This document shows positions 1-5,332 of a stretch of DNA of 5,532 bases, piece by piece. The DNA is from Clostridiales bacterium (GTDB lineage Bacteria > Bacillota > Clostridia > Oscillospirales > Acutalibacteraceae). The notes under the pieces are model-generated. The model did not search any database. It saw only the letters and a program-made list of their open reading frames with translations, and was not told the origin of the DNA. A program made the translations under genes and the position numbers. Every line of letters starts with the position of its first letter. The stretch's first letter is position 1. The stretch lies in contig JAAVYX010000179.1 of assembly GCA_022791355.1 (NCBI GenBank), forward strand, positions 1 to 5,532, in the 5' to 3' direction.

Positions 1-1381
1 ACCCTCGGGGCCCTGGCTCGATGGCCAGATCGATGACCGCCCAGCAGGGCTTGGGCATGGTATAGGCCGTAAAGCCCCGGCTGGCCTTTAGGGGGGTCTC
101 CTTATATATAACGGTGGGCGGCGTAAAGCTTACGCCCAGCCCGTACCGGCTTTTCAGCAGAGCCTCCAGGATTTCCAGCTGGATAGCGCCAGTGATGTGG
201 AGGCCCAGCTCTTTCTCCTCGGGAGAATACTCCATGTCCAGCTTGGGGTCCTCGGCTGTCAGCTCGGTTAAGGCGTCCATGAGGGGATACAGCTCTTCCG
301 GTTTTTCGGGCAGCGCCCGCACCTTTAAAAGGGGCACTGAAAGCTGATAGCCGGTCAGGTGGGCGGCCTCGCCGATAATGTCCCCCACCTTAGCCCCTGA
401 CAGACCGCAGAGGGCCGCCACGTCCCCCCGGACGGCCTCTCCTACGTCCTGATACCGGGCGCCGTCGTACCGCCTGATCTGGGAGACCTTTCCCTCCTCG
501 CCGGAAGAGAGGCGAACGGTATCCCTATTCTGGATTTTACCCCCGAACATGCGCACATGGGCTACGCGGCCCATGGTTTTGTCGTGGGTGATACGATAGA
601 CCACGCCGGACAGGGCGTCGTCCTCTCTGCCGCGGACCGGCTGCACCCAGTCCTCCAGCACCCGCAACAGCTCGCCCGCTCCCACGCCGCACAGGGCGCT
701 GCCGCACAAGGCGGGGACGATTCGCCCGTCTCGTATTTGTTTGCCCAGCGCGGCGGCCAGCTCCTCCCGCTCCACCGGCTGGTCGGAAAGGTATTTTTCC
801 ATGAGTCCCTCGTCGAACTCGGCCGCAAGCTCCAAGGCCTCGGCAAAAAAGGCCGGGTCCTCCAACGTCCGCAGCCGGGACGTACAGGCCCTGTCCCCTT
901 CCCCCTGGGGCGTTGTAAAAAATAGGAGACGGGGGGTAAAGCGCTTTTTTACCGCCTGAACGCAGCCTGCGAGATCGCTGCCCACCCGGTCCAGCTTGTT
1001 GAAAAAGAAGAGCAGGTTGGTGTGGGTGGCCTCCAGGGCCTCGTACAAAAGCTCGGTCTGGGCCTCGATGCCATCGGCGGCCGAGATCACCAGTATCGCC
1101 GCGTCCAGCACCGACAGAGCCCGTTCCACCTCGGATGCAAAATCCACGTGACCGGGAGTATCGATGATGTGCAGCCGCATCCCTTCCCCCTCCGCCACGG
1201 CCGAGGAGGCCTTCACCGAGATACCCCGGCTGCGCTCTATCTCCAAAAAGTCGGTGCGGGCCGTACCGGCGTCCACGCTGCCCGCCTCCCGCAGCGCGCC
1301 GGCGGTATAGAGCAGCTGTTCGGTGAGGGTGGTCTTGCCCGCGTCCACATGTGCAAGAACCCCGATGGTCAGTTTCTTCAC
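1..1381 (-). CDS. TetM-like ribosomal-protection/translation-factor GTPase, 3' part outside window
   Basis: This is an elongation-factor-G-like GTPase of the TetM/TetO/TetW group, which acts on the ribosome. The frame is open for 460 codons up to the left edge; family members are about 640 residues, so the C-terminal quarter is missing. The G1 loop AHVDAGKTTL is at residues 10-19, G2 RGISV at 52-56 (Ser where most relatives have Thr), G3 DTPGHVDF at 74-81, G4 NKLD at 128-131 and G5 GSA at 227-229. Domain II follows from about 253, domain III from about 346, and domain IV begins near 424 with a TetM-like P-x-P-x-W-A-x-I stretch (443-450). The GTG start is the first possible one: an in-frame TGA lies just upstream, and AGGGGA (1389-1394) sits 7 nt before it. 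The tip loop of domain IV that contacts the tetracycline site is outside the window. Whether the protein gives resistance or is a housekeeping relative cannot be decided here. The family call is firm; the resistance function is not. Confidence 0.9.
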   Translation of the reverse strand, partial: MKKLTIGVLAHVDAGKTTLTEQLLYTAGALREAGSVDAGTARTDFLEIERSRGISVKASSAVAEGEGMRLHIIDTPGHVDFASEVERALSVLDAAILVISAADGIEAQTELLYEALEATHTNLLFFFNKLDRVGSDLAGCVQAVKKRFTPRLLFFTTPQGEGDRACTSRLRTLEDPAFFAEALELAAEFDEGLMEKYLSDQPVEREELAAALGKQIRDGRIVPALCGSALCGVGAGELLRVLEDWVQPVRGREDDALSGVVYRITHDKTMGRVAHVRMFGGKIQNRDTVRLSSGEEGKVSQIRRYDGARYQDVGEAVRGDVAALCGLSGAKVGDIIGEAAHLTGYQLSVPLLKVRALPEKPEELYPLMDALTELTAEDPKLDMEYSPEEKELGLHITGAIQLEILEALLKSRYGLGVSFTPPTVIYKETPLKASRGFTAYTMPKPCWAVIDLAIEPGPRG

Positions 1382-1385
1382 AAGG

Positions 1386-1400
1386 CTATCCCCTTTTCAT
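1386..1400 (-). other. candidate four-codon leader ORF overlapping the GTPase ribosome binding site
   Basis: The minus strand reads ATGAAAAGGGGATAG (Met-Lys-Arg-Gly-stop), ending 4 nt before the GTG start of the GTPase. The Shine-Dalgarno sequence of the GTPase (1389-1394) lies inside this mini-ORF. If ribosomes engage this ATG they would cover the GTPase binding site, which could couple or compete with initiation. It has only a weak purine stretch (GAAG) of its own upstream. Short leader peptides are known before tet(M), but such a small ORF can easily arise by chance. Confidence 0.2.
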
Positions 1401-1433
1401 GTCTTCAAGGCGTGTATTTAAACAAAATAATAA

Positions 1434-1541
1434 TGTAGATTTTCCCAAAGTCCTCTAGCGCTTCACTTTTCTAGCCTCTCAATCTGGCATGCTTGGTTTG
1501 GCCGTTAATCAAACCTCTAAAAGCGGCCCTTGCGGGAAGCA
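1434..1541 (+). repeat. dispersed repeat copy in the gap between GTPase and GNAT genes
   Basis: This gap (1382-1615) holds no gene. Its left part has CCTCTAGCG (1452-1460), also found at 5305-5313. Its right part, 1495-1541, aligns with 5370-5417: a 21-nt stem-loop segment followed by a nearly identical tail ending in CCCTTGCGGGAAGCA (24 of 26 aligned bases, one 1-nt gap). The stem is GGTTTG/CAAACC here and GGTCTG/CAGACC at the other site, a paired C:G to T:A change. No convincing -35/-10 pair for the GTPase was found in the AT-rich stretch 1405-1445, although a promoter is likely there. Confidence 0.6.
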
Positions 1542-1615
1542 GAAAATGGCCTTTGGTCTCTCGCTTAGACGCCTTGAGCGAAAATTTACATCATTTTTTG
1601 GTTTTAAAACACATC

Positions 1616-2122
1616 CTAGGGCCGCAAGAGTGCGTACATACAATAGTCCAGCGTTTCGCCGTTTTTATAAACGCCCTTTCGCATGACCCCCTCCAGCCGG
1701 AAGCCGGCCTTTTCCAGCACACGTCTGGAGCCCTGGTTACGGGCGAAGGGCTCGGCGTAGATACGGTCGATAACAAAGCGGTCGAAAGCCTCGCGGCAGA
1801 TCTGCTCCACCGCCCGGGTCATGATTCCCTGGCCCCAGTAAGGCTCAGCCAGCCAGTAGCCCAGTTCGCCGCTGCGGCGGTAGACATCGTCGCCCAGAAA
1901 GACGCCGATGCTGCCCGCGGCCTGTCCATCAATTGCGATAGCGCGGCAAAGCTGTTTTTCCTCCGGGCCGGCGGCGCAGCCGTTTATGTACGCTCTCGCA
2001 TCGGCCAAGGTATAGGGACAGGGAAAAACGTCCCGCAGGTTTGCGGCGATTTTGGGATTATTGGCGCAGGCCGCAAGGGTTTCGGCGTCCTCTTCTGTCC
2101 ATTCACGCAGGATAAAGTCCAT
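1616..2122 (-). CDS. GNAT family N-acetyltransferase, RimJ/RimL-like
   Basis: The protein has 168 residues, normal for a single-domain GNAT enzyme, and would transfer an acetyl group from acetyl-CoA to an amine. The N-terminus LREWTEEDAETLAACANN (5-22) is typical of the RimJ/RimL-like branch. Motif A is GELGYWLAEPYWGQGIMTRA (85-104), with the pyrophosphate-binding loop around W96-G99. A second family signature, NQGSRRVLEKAGFRLEG, is at 129-145. The ATG at 2122 is chosen because GGGGAG lies about 8 nt upstream; the reading frame extends to an ATG at 2170, but that start has no ribosome binding site and would add 16 residues unrelated to the fold. The substrate cannot be predicted; members of this branch modify protein N-termini, drugs or small metabolites. 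It stands alone, with long repeat-bearing gaps on both sides, so it is probably monocistronic. Confidence 0.9.
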   Translation of the reverse strand: MDFILREWTEEDAETLAACANNPKIAANLRDVFPCPYTLADARAYINGCAAGPEEKQLCRAIAIDGQAAGSIGVFLGDDVYRRSGELGYWLAEPYWGQGIMTRAVEQICREAFDRFVIDRIYAEPFARNQGSRRVLEKAGFRLEGVMRKGVYKNGETLDYCMYALLRP

Positions 2123-2168
2123 CTTTTTTCTCCCCTTTAGGCTCGCCGGTAAAATAGAAAAGAACGGC

Positions 2169-2195
2169 ATTTTAAATATAGACCGGCGGTTTCAA
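2169..2195 (-). promoter_or_regulatory. weak candidate promoter for the GNAT gene
   Basis: On the minus strand TTGAAA (2195-2190) and TAAAAT (2174-2169) each match 5 of 6 consensus positions, but the 15-nt spacer is shorter than usual. The -10 box is about 46 nt before the GNAT start. A repeat-borne alternative lies further upstream at 2214-2241. Confidence 0.25.
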
Positions 2196-2213
2196 AACAC
2201 AGGTTGCAAGAAG

Positions 2214-2241
2214 GTTATGCGCTCCGCGTAAATTCTGTAAG
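2214..2241 (-). promoter_or_regulatory. promoter-like sequence inside a repeat copy upstream of GNAT
   Basis: On the minus strand CTTACA (2241-2236), a 16-nt spacer and CATAAC (2219-2214) resemble a sigma-70-type promoter, four of six matches in each box. The spacer contains CGCGGAGCG, which is also in the spacer of the better candidate upstream of the synthetase gene (4497-4525). Position and orientation would suit transcription of the GNAT gene with a leader of about 85 nt. Confidence 0.25.
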
Positions 2242-2247
2242 ACCCTC
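2220..2247 (+). repeat. dispersed repeat module, copy 1 (second copy 4503-4531)
   Basis: CGCTCCGCG followed by an AATTCTGTnAAG-like segment and CCTC occurs here and at 4503-4531 in the same orientation, with a 1-nt length difference and a few substitutions. Both copies are non-coding and both lie upstream of a minus-strand gene. Confidence 0.6.
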
Positions 2248-2301
2248 GATAGGCTGAGCGAAAATCTATAGATTTTCGTTCGGGGCATCGAGGGCTTCAC
2301 A
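2236..2301. repeat. 66-bp inverted-repeat element with a 20-bp perfect palindrome
   Basis: The outer arms are 2236-2250 and 2287-2301, matching at 12 of 15 positions with CCCTCGAT/ATCGAGGG exact. The centre, 2259-2278, is the perfect palindrome CGAAAATCTATAGATTTTCG. The element could fold as one long hairpin in RNA or as a cruciform in DNA. The ends resemble the TGTGAAGnCCTC boundary module seen in the other gaps. The palindrome could also be a protein-binding site; nothing in the sequence separates these options. Confidence 0.65.
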
Positions 2302-2348
2302 AAAATGTTACTTTGCAAGACAAAGTATAGATTTTCGTTTGGCCCATC
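2267..2348 (+). repeat. pair of 23-bp direct repeats, 59 bp apart
   Basis: The segments 2267-2289 and 2326-2348 share 20 of 23 positions, beginning TATAGATTTTCGTT and ending in CATC. The first overlaps the right half of the palindrome at 2259-2278. The second follows directly on the hairpin at 2309-2327. They suggest internal duplication within the repeat cluster. Confidence 0.5.
2309..2327 (+). repeat. 19-nt hairpin TACTTTG-CAAGA-CAAAGTA, repeated inverted at 5271-5289
   Basis: This is a perfect 7-bp stem with a 5-nt loop. The same hairpin occurs at 5271-5289 in opposite orientation, with one stem pair changed on both sides (A:T here, G:C there) and the loop unchanged. The flanks are shared too: CTTCACAAAAAT before it here and CCTCACAAAAATTTT in the other copy. 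Confidence 0.65.
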
Positions 2349-2353
2349 TAAAC

Positions 2354-2372
2354 GAACGTCCTTTGGGCGTTC
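2354..2372 (+). repeat. small hairpin in the long gap
   Basis: GAACGTCC (2354-2361) pairs with GGGCGTTC (2365-2372) around the triloop TTT, eight pairs including one G-T wobble. There is no T-rich tail directly after it. It is part of the inverted-repeat chain filling this gap; the AT-rich stretch to 2460 that follows shows no gene. Confidence 0.35.
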
Positions 2373-2502
2373 ATGGCTTTCCGCAAGGGATACTTCGCAA
2401 AAATTTACGAAAATCGTATATGTTTTTTGTTTAGCCTAGCGAGAGGTTTCAAGCCTGATTGACTCATATGGATACTCCACTCCCTGCTTGTGGGGCGCGG
2501 CG

Positions 2503-2528
2503 TCCTCTTCTTCATACGGAGAAGAGGA
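2503..2528. repeat. 9-bp inverted repeat
   Basis: TCCTCTTCT (2503-2511) and AGAAGAGGA (2520-2528) are exact inverted copies around an 8-nt loop. It lies 9 bp from the long terminator-like hairpin at 2537-2575. No reading frame with recognisable protein character crosses this stretch. Confidence 0.4.
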
Positions 2529-2536
2529 TGTAAAAG

Positions 2537-2580
2537 ACGCGCTCACGGAAATCCTACGGATTTCTGTGAGCGCGTTTTCT
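2537..2580. terminator. strong bidirectional terminator-like hairpin
   Basis: The arms 2537-2554 and 2558-2575 give an 18-bp stem with a single non-Watson-Crick (G-U) position and the triloop TAC. The plus strand continues as TTTTCT, and the minus strand as T-C-TTTT. It lies about 200 nt beyond the stop codon of the synthetase gene and could end read-through from it. No plus-strand gene precedes it, so the better plus-strand T-run has no obvious client. Confidence 0.5.
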
Positions 2581-2583
2581 CCC

Positions 2584-2613
2584 CCCTTCTTTTGCCGCAT
2601 CACAAAAGAAGGG
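2584..2613. repeat. 11-bp perfect inverted repeat
   Basis: CCCTTCTTTTG (2584-2594) and CAAAAGAAGGG (2603-2613) flank an 8-nt loop. No T-run follows on either strand, so it is not a standard terminator. The segment from here to 2732 is GC-rich, open in several frames on both strands and without recognisable protein similarity or a ribosome binding site. Confidence 0.45.
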
Positions 2614-2732
2614 CGCGCGCCTCGCGAGCGGGTTTTGGCGTATTCGGAAAAGGATATCTGGCGCGAAACTTCCCGCCCAGCCAAAAATACAAATCCACCG
2701 CTTGTCCTCTTCGGCAAGCAACCGCTTTAAAT

Positions 2733-2771
2733 GAACGGCCATTCGGCGTTTTCTGTCCCGAACGGCCGTTC
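2733..2771 (-). terminator. likely terminator of the acyl-CoA synthetase gene
   Basis: On the minus strand the hairpin begins five nt after the TAA stop at 2777. The arms 2771-2758 and 2746-2733 pair over 14 positions with one G-U wobble (GAACGGCCGTTCGG with CCGAATGGCCGTTC) around an 11-nt loop. The tail is only moderately T-rich (ATTTAAAG), so termination may be partial, with 2537-2580 as a backup. Confidence 0.55.
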
Positions 2772-2776
2772 TTCGA

Positions 2777-4459
2777 TTATGCTTTCTCCTTCCAGTCCTC
2801 GGTACGAATCGCCGCCCGACGGATTTTGCCCGAAATAGTTTTGGGCAGGTCCTCCACAAACTCCACGGCGCGGGGATACTTATAGGGAGCCGTCTGCTTT
2901 TTCACATAGGTTTGCAGCTCCTTTTTCAGCTCCTCAGACGGCGTATATCCCTTAGCCAGCACGATGGTGGCCTTGACGATTTGACCGCGAACCGGGTCGG
3001 GCGCGCCGGTGACGGCGCATTCCAACACGCTGGGATGCTCCATGAGAACGCTCTCGATCTCAAAGGGGCCGATCCGGTAACCGGAGGACTTGATGACGTC
3101 GTCGGTACGGCCCACATACCAATAATAACCGTCCTCATCCTTCCAGGCCGTGTCGCCGGTATGATACAGTCCGTCGTGCCAGGCGGCTTCGGTCAGCTCG
3201 GGCGCCCGGTAGTATCCCATAAACAGGCCGACCTGGGGACGCTTATCGGTGCGGACTACAATCTCTCCCGTAACGCCGGGAGGAACCGGAACGCCGTCCT
3301 CGTCCACAATCTCCACGTCATACTGGGGCGTGGGCTTGCCCATGGAACCGGGACGGGGCTCCATCCCCGTCAGGTTAGCGATTAAACAGGTGGTTTCGGT
3401 CTGCCCGAAGCCCTCCATCAGCTTGATGCCGGTACAGCGGTAGAAAACGTTGAAAACCTCCGGATTCAGCGCCTCGCCGGCAATGGCGGCGTATTTTAAG
3501 GAGGAAAGATCGTATTTGGCCAAATCCTCCTTGATAAAGAAGCGGAACATAGTGGGCGGCGCGCAGAAAGAGGTGATCTTGTATTTAGCGAAAAGGGGCA
3601 GTAAATCGGTAGGGGTAAACTTATTATAGTCGTAGACAAAAATACAGGACTCCATCAGCCACTGGCCGTAGAGCTTGCCCCAGGCCGCCTTGCCCCAGCC
3701 GGTATCCGACAGGGTAAAGTGCAGGCCCTCCGGGTCCACGTTCTGCCAGTGCTTGGCCGTGACGATATGGCCCAGGGAATACAAGGCGTTGTGGATGACC
3801 ATCTTAGGATAGCCGGTGGTGCCGGAGGTGAAATACATAAGCATGGGATCGACGGCCTTTACGTCCTGCCGCTGAAAGTCCGCCGTGGCCTCCTCCATGA
3901 GTTTATCGAAGGACAACCAGCCTTCCTTCTCTATACCGGCCTCTCTTTCCTCCCGCCGGCCATGGGCCAGCAGCAGCAGCTCCACAGAGGGACACTGGGC
4001 AGCGGCCTCCTTCACATGGTCGGATAGCTCGCCGTCTGAGGTGCAGACCACCGCCTTGATGGAAGCGGCGTCAAACCGGTAGACCAAGTCCTTGACGGTC
4101 AGCAGATTGGTGGCGGGAACGGCCACCGCTCCCAGCTTGTGGCAGGCAAGAACGGTAAACCAAAACTGGTAATGCCGTTTGAGGATCAGCATAACCATAT
4201 CGCCCTTTTTGACCCCCAAGCTCCGCAACATATTGGCGGTCTTATCCGAATACCGCTTCATATCGGCAAAGGTGAAGGAAAGTTCTTCTCCCACGTCGTT
4301 GGTCCAGAGCATAGCCCGTTTGTCGGGACATTTGGCCGCCAGCTCGTCGATAACGTCAAATCCGAAATTGTAATTTTCATCATACTGGATATCCAGTCCG
4401 GTGAGCAGGCCTTGTCCGTCGTAGGTCTCCCGGACGTATTTTTCATTGAGTCCTATCAT
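2777..4459 (-). CDS. acyl-CoA synthetase (AMP-forming), medium-chain/ACSM-like
   Basis: The 560-residue cytoplasmic enzyme would activate a carboxylic acid with ATP to an acyl-adenylate and then form the acyl-CoA. All core ANL-superfamily motifs are present: the phosphate-binding loop YFTSGTTGYPK (209-219), GFGQTET (350-356), YHTGD (432-436), the hinge GRTDDVIKSSGYRIGP (450-465), and PKTISGKIRR (539-548) with the expected catalytic lysine K545. Length and the N-terminal ENYNFGFDVIDELAAKCPDK (28-47) fit the ACSM/medium-chain group, including archaeal branched-chain relatives, rather than acetyl-CoA synthetase Acs, which is longer. The substrate (acetate, branched, aromatic or medium-chain acid) cannot be read from sequence. 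The ATG is supported by GGGAGG at 4466-4471, 6 nt upstream. The upstream neighbour on the same strand is the HTH-cupin regulator, 219 nt away, a plausible controller. The frame is intact with all active-site residues. Confidence 0.95.
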   Translation of the reverse strand: MIGLNEKYVRETYDGQGLLTGLDIQYDENYNFGFDVIDELAAKCPDKRAMLWTNDVGEELSFTFADMKRYSDKTANMLRSLGVKKGDMVMLILKRHYQFWFTVLACHKLGAVAVPATNLLTVKDLVYRFDAASIKAVVCTSDGELSDHVKEAAAQCPSVELLLLAHGRREEREAGIEKEGWLSFDKLMEEATADFQRQDVKAVDPMLMYFTSGTTGYPKMVIHNALYSLGHIVTAKHWQNVDPEGLHFTLSDTGWGKAAWGKLYGQWLMESCIFVYDYNKFTPTDLLPLFAKYKITSFCAPPTMFRFFIKEDLAKYDLSSLKYAAIAGEALNPEVFNVFYRCTGIKLMEGFGQTETTCLIANLTGMEPRPGSMGKPTPQYDVEIVDEDGVPVPPGVTGEIVVRTDKRPQVGLFMGYYRAPELTEAAWHDGLYHTGDTAWKDEDGYYWYVGRTDDVIKSSGYRIGPFEIESVLMEHPSVLECAVTGAPDPVRGQIVKATIVLAKGYTPSEELKKELQTYVKKQTAPYKYPRAVEFVEDLPKTISGKIRRAAIRTEDWKEKA

Positions 4460-4474
4460 GATATGCCTCCCTTT

Positions 4475-4489
4475 ACCGCCCTAAGCGGT
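4475..4489 (-). promoter_or_regulatory. small hairpin just upstream of the synthetase ribosome binding site
   Basis: ACCGC (4475-4479) and GCGGT (4485-4489) form a 5-bp stem with a 5-nt loop, 3 nt before the GGGAGG site of the synthetase gene. If transcription starts near 4490, it would lie at the very 5' end of the mRNA, where such hairpins often protect the message. It does not sequester the ribosome binding site. Confidence 0.3.
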
Positions 4490-4496
4490 GCAAAAT

Positions 4497-4525
4497 CTAA
4501 TACGCTCCGCGCACAATTCTGTGAA
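4497..4525 (-). promoter_or_regulatory. candidate promoter of the acyl-CoA synthetase gene
   Basis: On the minus strand TTCACA (4525-4520, five of six matches), a 17-nt spacer and TATTAG (4502-4497, four of six) fit a sigma-70-type promoter. It predicts a leader of about 30 nt. The -35 box is the end of the inverted repeat at 4520-4612, and the spacer is the CGCGGAGCG repeat module. Confidence 0.4.
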
Positions 4526-4531
4526 GTCCTC
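4503..4531 (+). repeat. dispersed repeat module, copy 2 (first copy 2220-2247)
   Basis: CGCTCCGCG, then ACAATTCTGTGAAG and TCCTCC align with 2220-2247 in the same orientation with a 1-nt gap. It overlaps the candidate synthetase promoter and the left end of the 93-bp inverted element. Confidence 0.6.
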
Positions 4532-4612
4532 CTGCGTTCCTTTCTTACGTCCAATACGAACGGCCTCCGTTGAAGAAGCTTTCGTACCGCAACGCCCCCT
4601 TAGGTCTTCACA
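4520..4612. repeat. 93-bp nested inverted-repeat element
   Basis: The ends TGTGAAGTCCT (4520-4530) and AGGTCTTCACA (4602-4612) are inverted copies with one mismatch. Inside are further inverted pairs: GCGTT with AACGC, TACGAA with TTCGTA, and AACGG-cct-CCGTT at the core. The nesting allows one long branched fold. The termini match the boundary module of the 66-bp element at 2236-2301. It is too short for a transposase gene, so if mobile it would depend on an enzyme elsewhere. Confidence 0.55.
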
Positions 4613-4642
4613 TAGAGACGGGCCGGCGAAAAATCTATGGGG

Positions 4643-4670
4643 ATGTGGGTTTCTTCCGACAAGCCCATAT
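4643..4670. terminator. imperfect hairpin after the HTH-cupin gene
   Basis: ATGTGGGTTT (4643-4652) and AAGCCCATAT (4661-4670) pair over ten positions, with two G-U wobbles in plus-strand RNA but two A-C mismatches in minus-strand RNA. It starts 9 nt beyond the regulator stop codon. On the minus strand an ATTTTT run follows about 9 nt after the stem. It may be a weak terminator of the regulator gene. Confidence 0.25.
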
Positions 4671-4678
4671 GTACAAAG

Positions 4679-5251
4679 CTAATCCGCCCGGCGCATGACC
4701 ACGCTGATAAAGACGCAGTCCTCGCCGCCCACGGCGATCATACCGTGACCCTTACCCGAATCGTAATACACGCTGTCGCCCGCCTGCAAAATTTCGGCGT
4801 GATCGCCGTAGACGAATTTCAAACTGCCGCTGAGAATGTAGTCAAATTCCTGGCCCTCGTGAACCGACAGGGCGATGGGGTTCTCTTGCTCCTCCGCTAT
4901 ATAGGGCGCAGTGACTAAGAAGGGTTCCGAAATCTTATCCCGGAAGGTGGCGGCCAGATGCTCATACTTAAAGCCCTGACGGCGCTTAATAGGCAGCCCC
5001 GTCCCCTTGCGGACCATACAATAGCCCGAAAGATGGGGATTTTCCCCGGTCAAAATCTCAATCATATCCACTCCGAAGCGCTCGGCGCAGTTGAAAAGGA
5101 AGGTAAAGGAAAAATCCTTCTCCCCCGCCTCCAGCGTCGTATACTCCTCTTCGCTAACGCCGGTAGTCCGGGCCATTTCCGCAGGGGAAATCTCCATAAT
5201 TTCCCGCAGCGCACGGATACGTTCGGCAATCTCCGTAATATTGGGCTGCAT
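4679..5251 (-). CDS. XRE-family HTH regulator with C-terminal cupin domain
   Basis: The 190-residue protein is a probable one-component transcription regulator. Residues 9-67 form an XRE/Cro-type helix-turn-helix (RIRALREIMEIS, AEMARTTGVS, TLEAGEKDF, CAERFGVDMIEILTGE). Residues about 108-188 form a cupin barrel: the first motif HEGQEFDYILSG (131-142) has H131 and E135 as possible metal ligands; the second, LQAGDSVYYDSGKGH, ends at H169. The cupin presumably binds a small effector. The ATG at 5251 gives a complete HTH and has AAAGGT about 11 nt upstream. The frame continues to an ATG at 5380, but that would translate the hairpin repeats; GTG at 5260 is too close to the ribosome binding site. 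The acyl-CoA synthetase follows on the same strand, and HTH-cupin genes often control a neighbouring metabolic gene, so the synthetase is the likely target. That link is inference. Confidence 0.9.
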   Translation of the reverse strand: MQPNITEIAERIRALREIMEISPAEMARTTGVSEEEYTTLEAGEKDFSFTFLFNCAERFGVDMIEILTGENPHLSGYCMVRKGTGLPIKRRQGFKYEHLAATFRDKISEPFLVTAPYIAEEQENPIALSVHEGQEFDYILSGSLKFVYGDHAEILQAGDSVYYDSGKGHGMIAVGGEDCVFISVVMRRAD

Positions 5252-5270
5252 ATTTAACACGACCTTTCTA

Positions 5271-5289
5271 TGCTTTGTCTTGCAAAGCA
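5271..5289 (+). repeat. 19-nt hairpin TGCTTTG-TCTTG-CAAAGCA in the leader of the regulator gene
   Basis: This is a perfect 7-bp stem with a 5-nt loop, 20 nt upstream of the regulator start codon. It is the inverted partner of 2309-2327, with a paired base change in the stem. The plus-strand flank AAAATTTTTGTGAGGCCCTC (5290-5309) is the family boundary module, which here runs on as TAGCGCC. Confidence 0.6.
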
Positions 5290-5332
5290 AAATTTTTGTG
5301 AGGCCCTCTAGCGCCTTGCTTATCCAGGTCCT

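Noticed and set aside
557..1438. Plus-strand open frames opposite the GTPase gene
   Set aside because: They are antisense to a frame with all five GTPase motifs, and their sequences look like no protein family.
1493..2140. 215-residue plus-strand frame opposite the GNAT gene
   Set aside because: The minus-strand frame carries clear GNAT motifs; the plus frame lacks a ribosome binding site and begins inside a dispersed repeat.
2123..2170. Upstream ATG start for the GNAT protein
   Set aside because: The ATG at 2122 has a strong GGGGAG site and the family-typical N-terminus; the extension contains that site itself.
2436..2885. Overlapping open frames on both strands in the long gap
   Set aside because: Several frames are open at once, none has a ribosome binding site or recognisable protein features, and they cross long inverted repeats. 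The openness reflects base composition.
4139..4573. Plus-strand frame over the synthetase start
   Set aside because: It is antisense to the well-conserved N-terminal part of the synthetase and runs through its promoter region.
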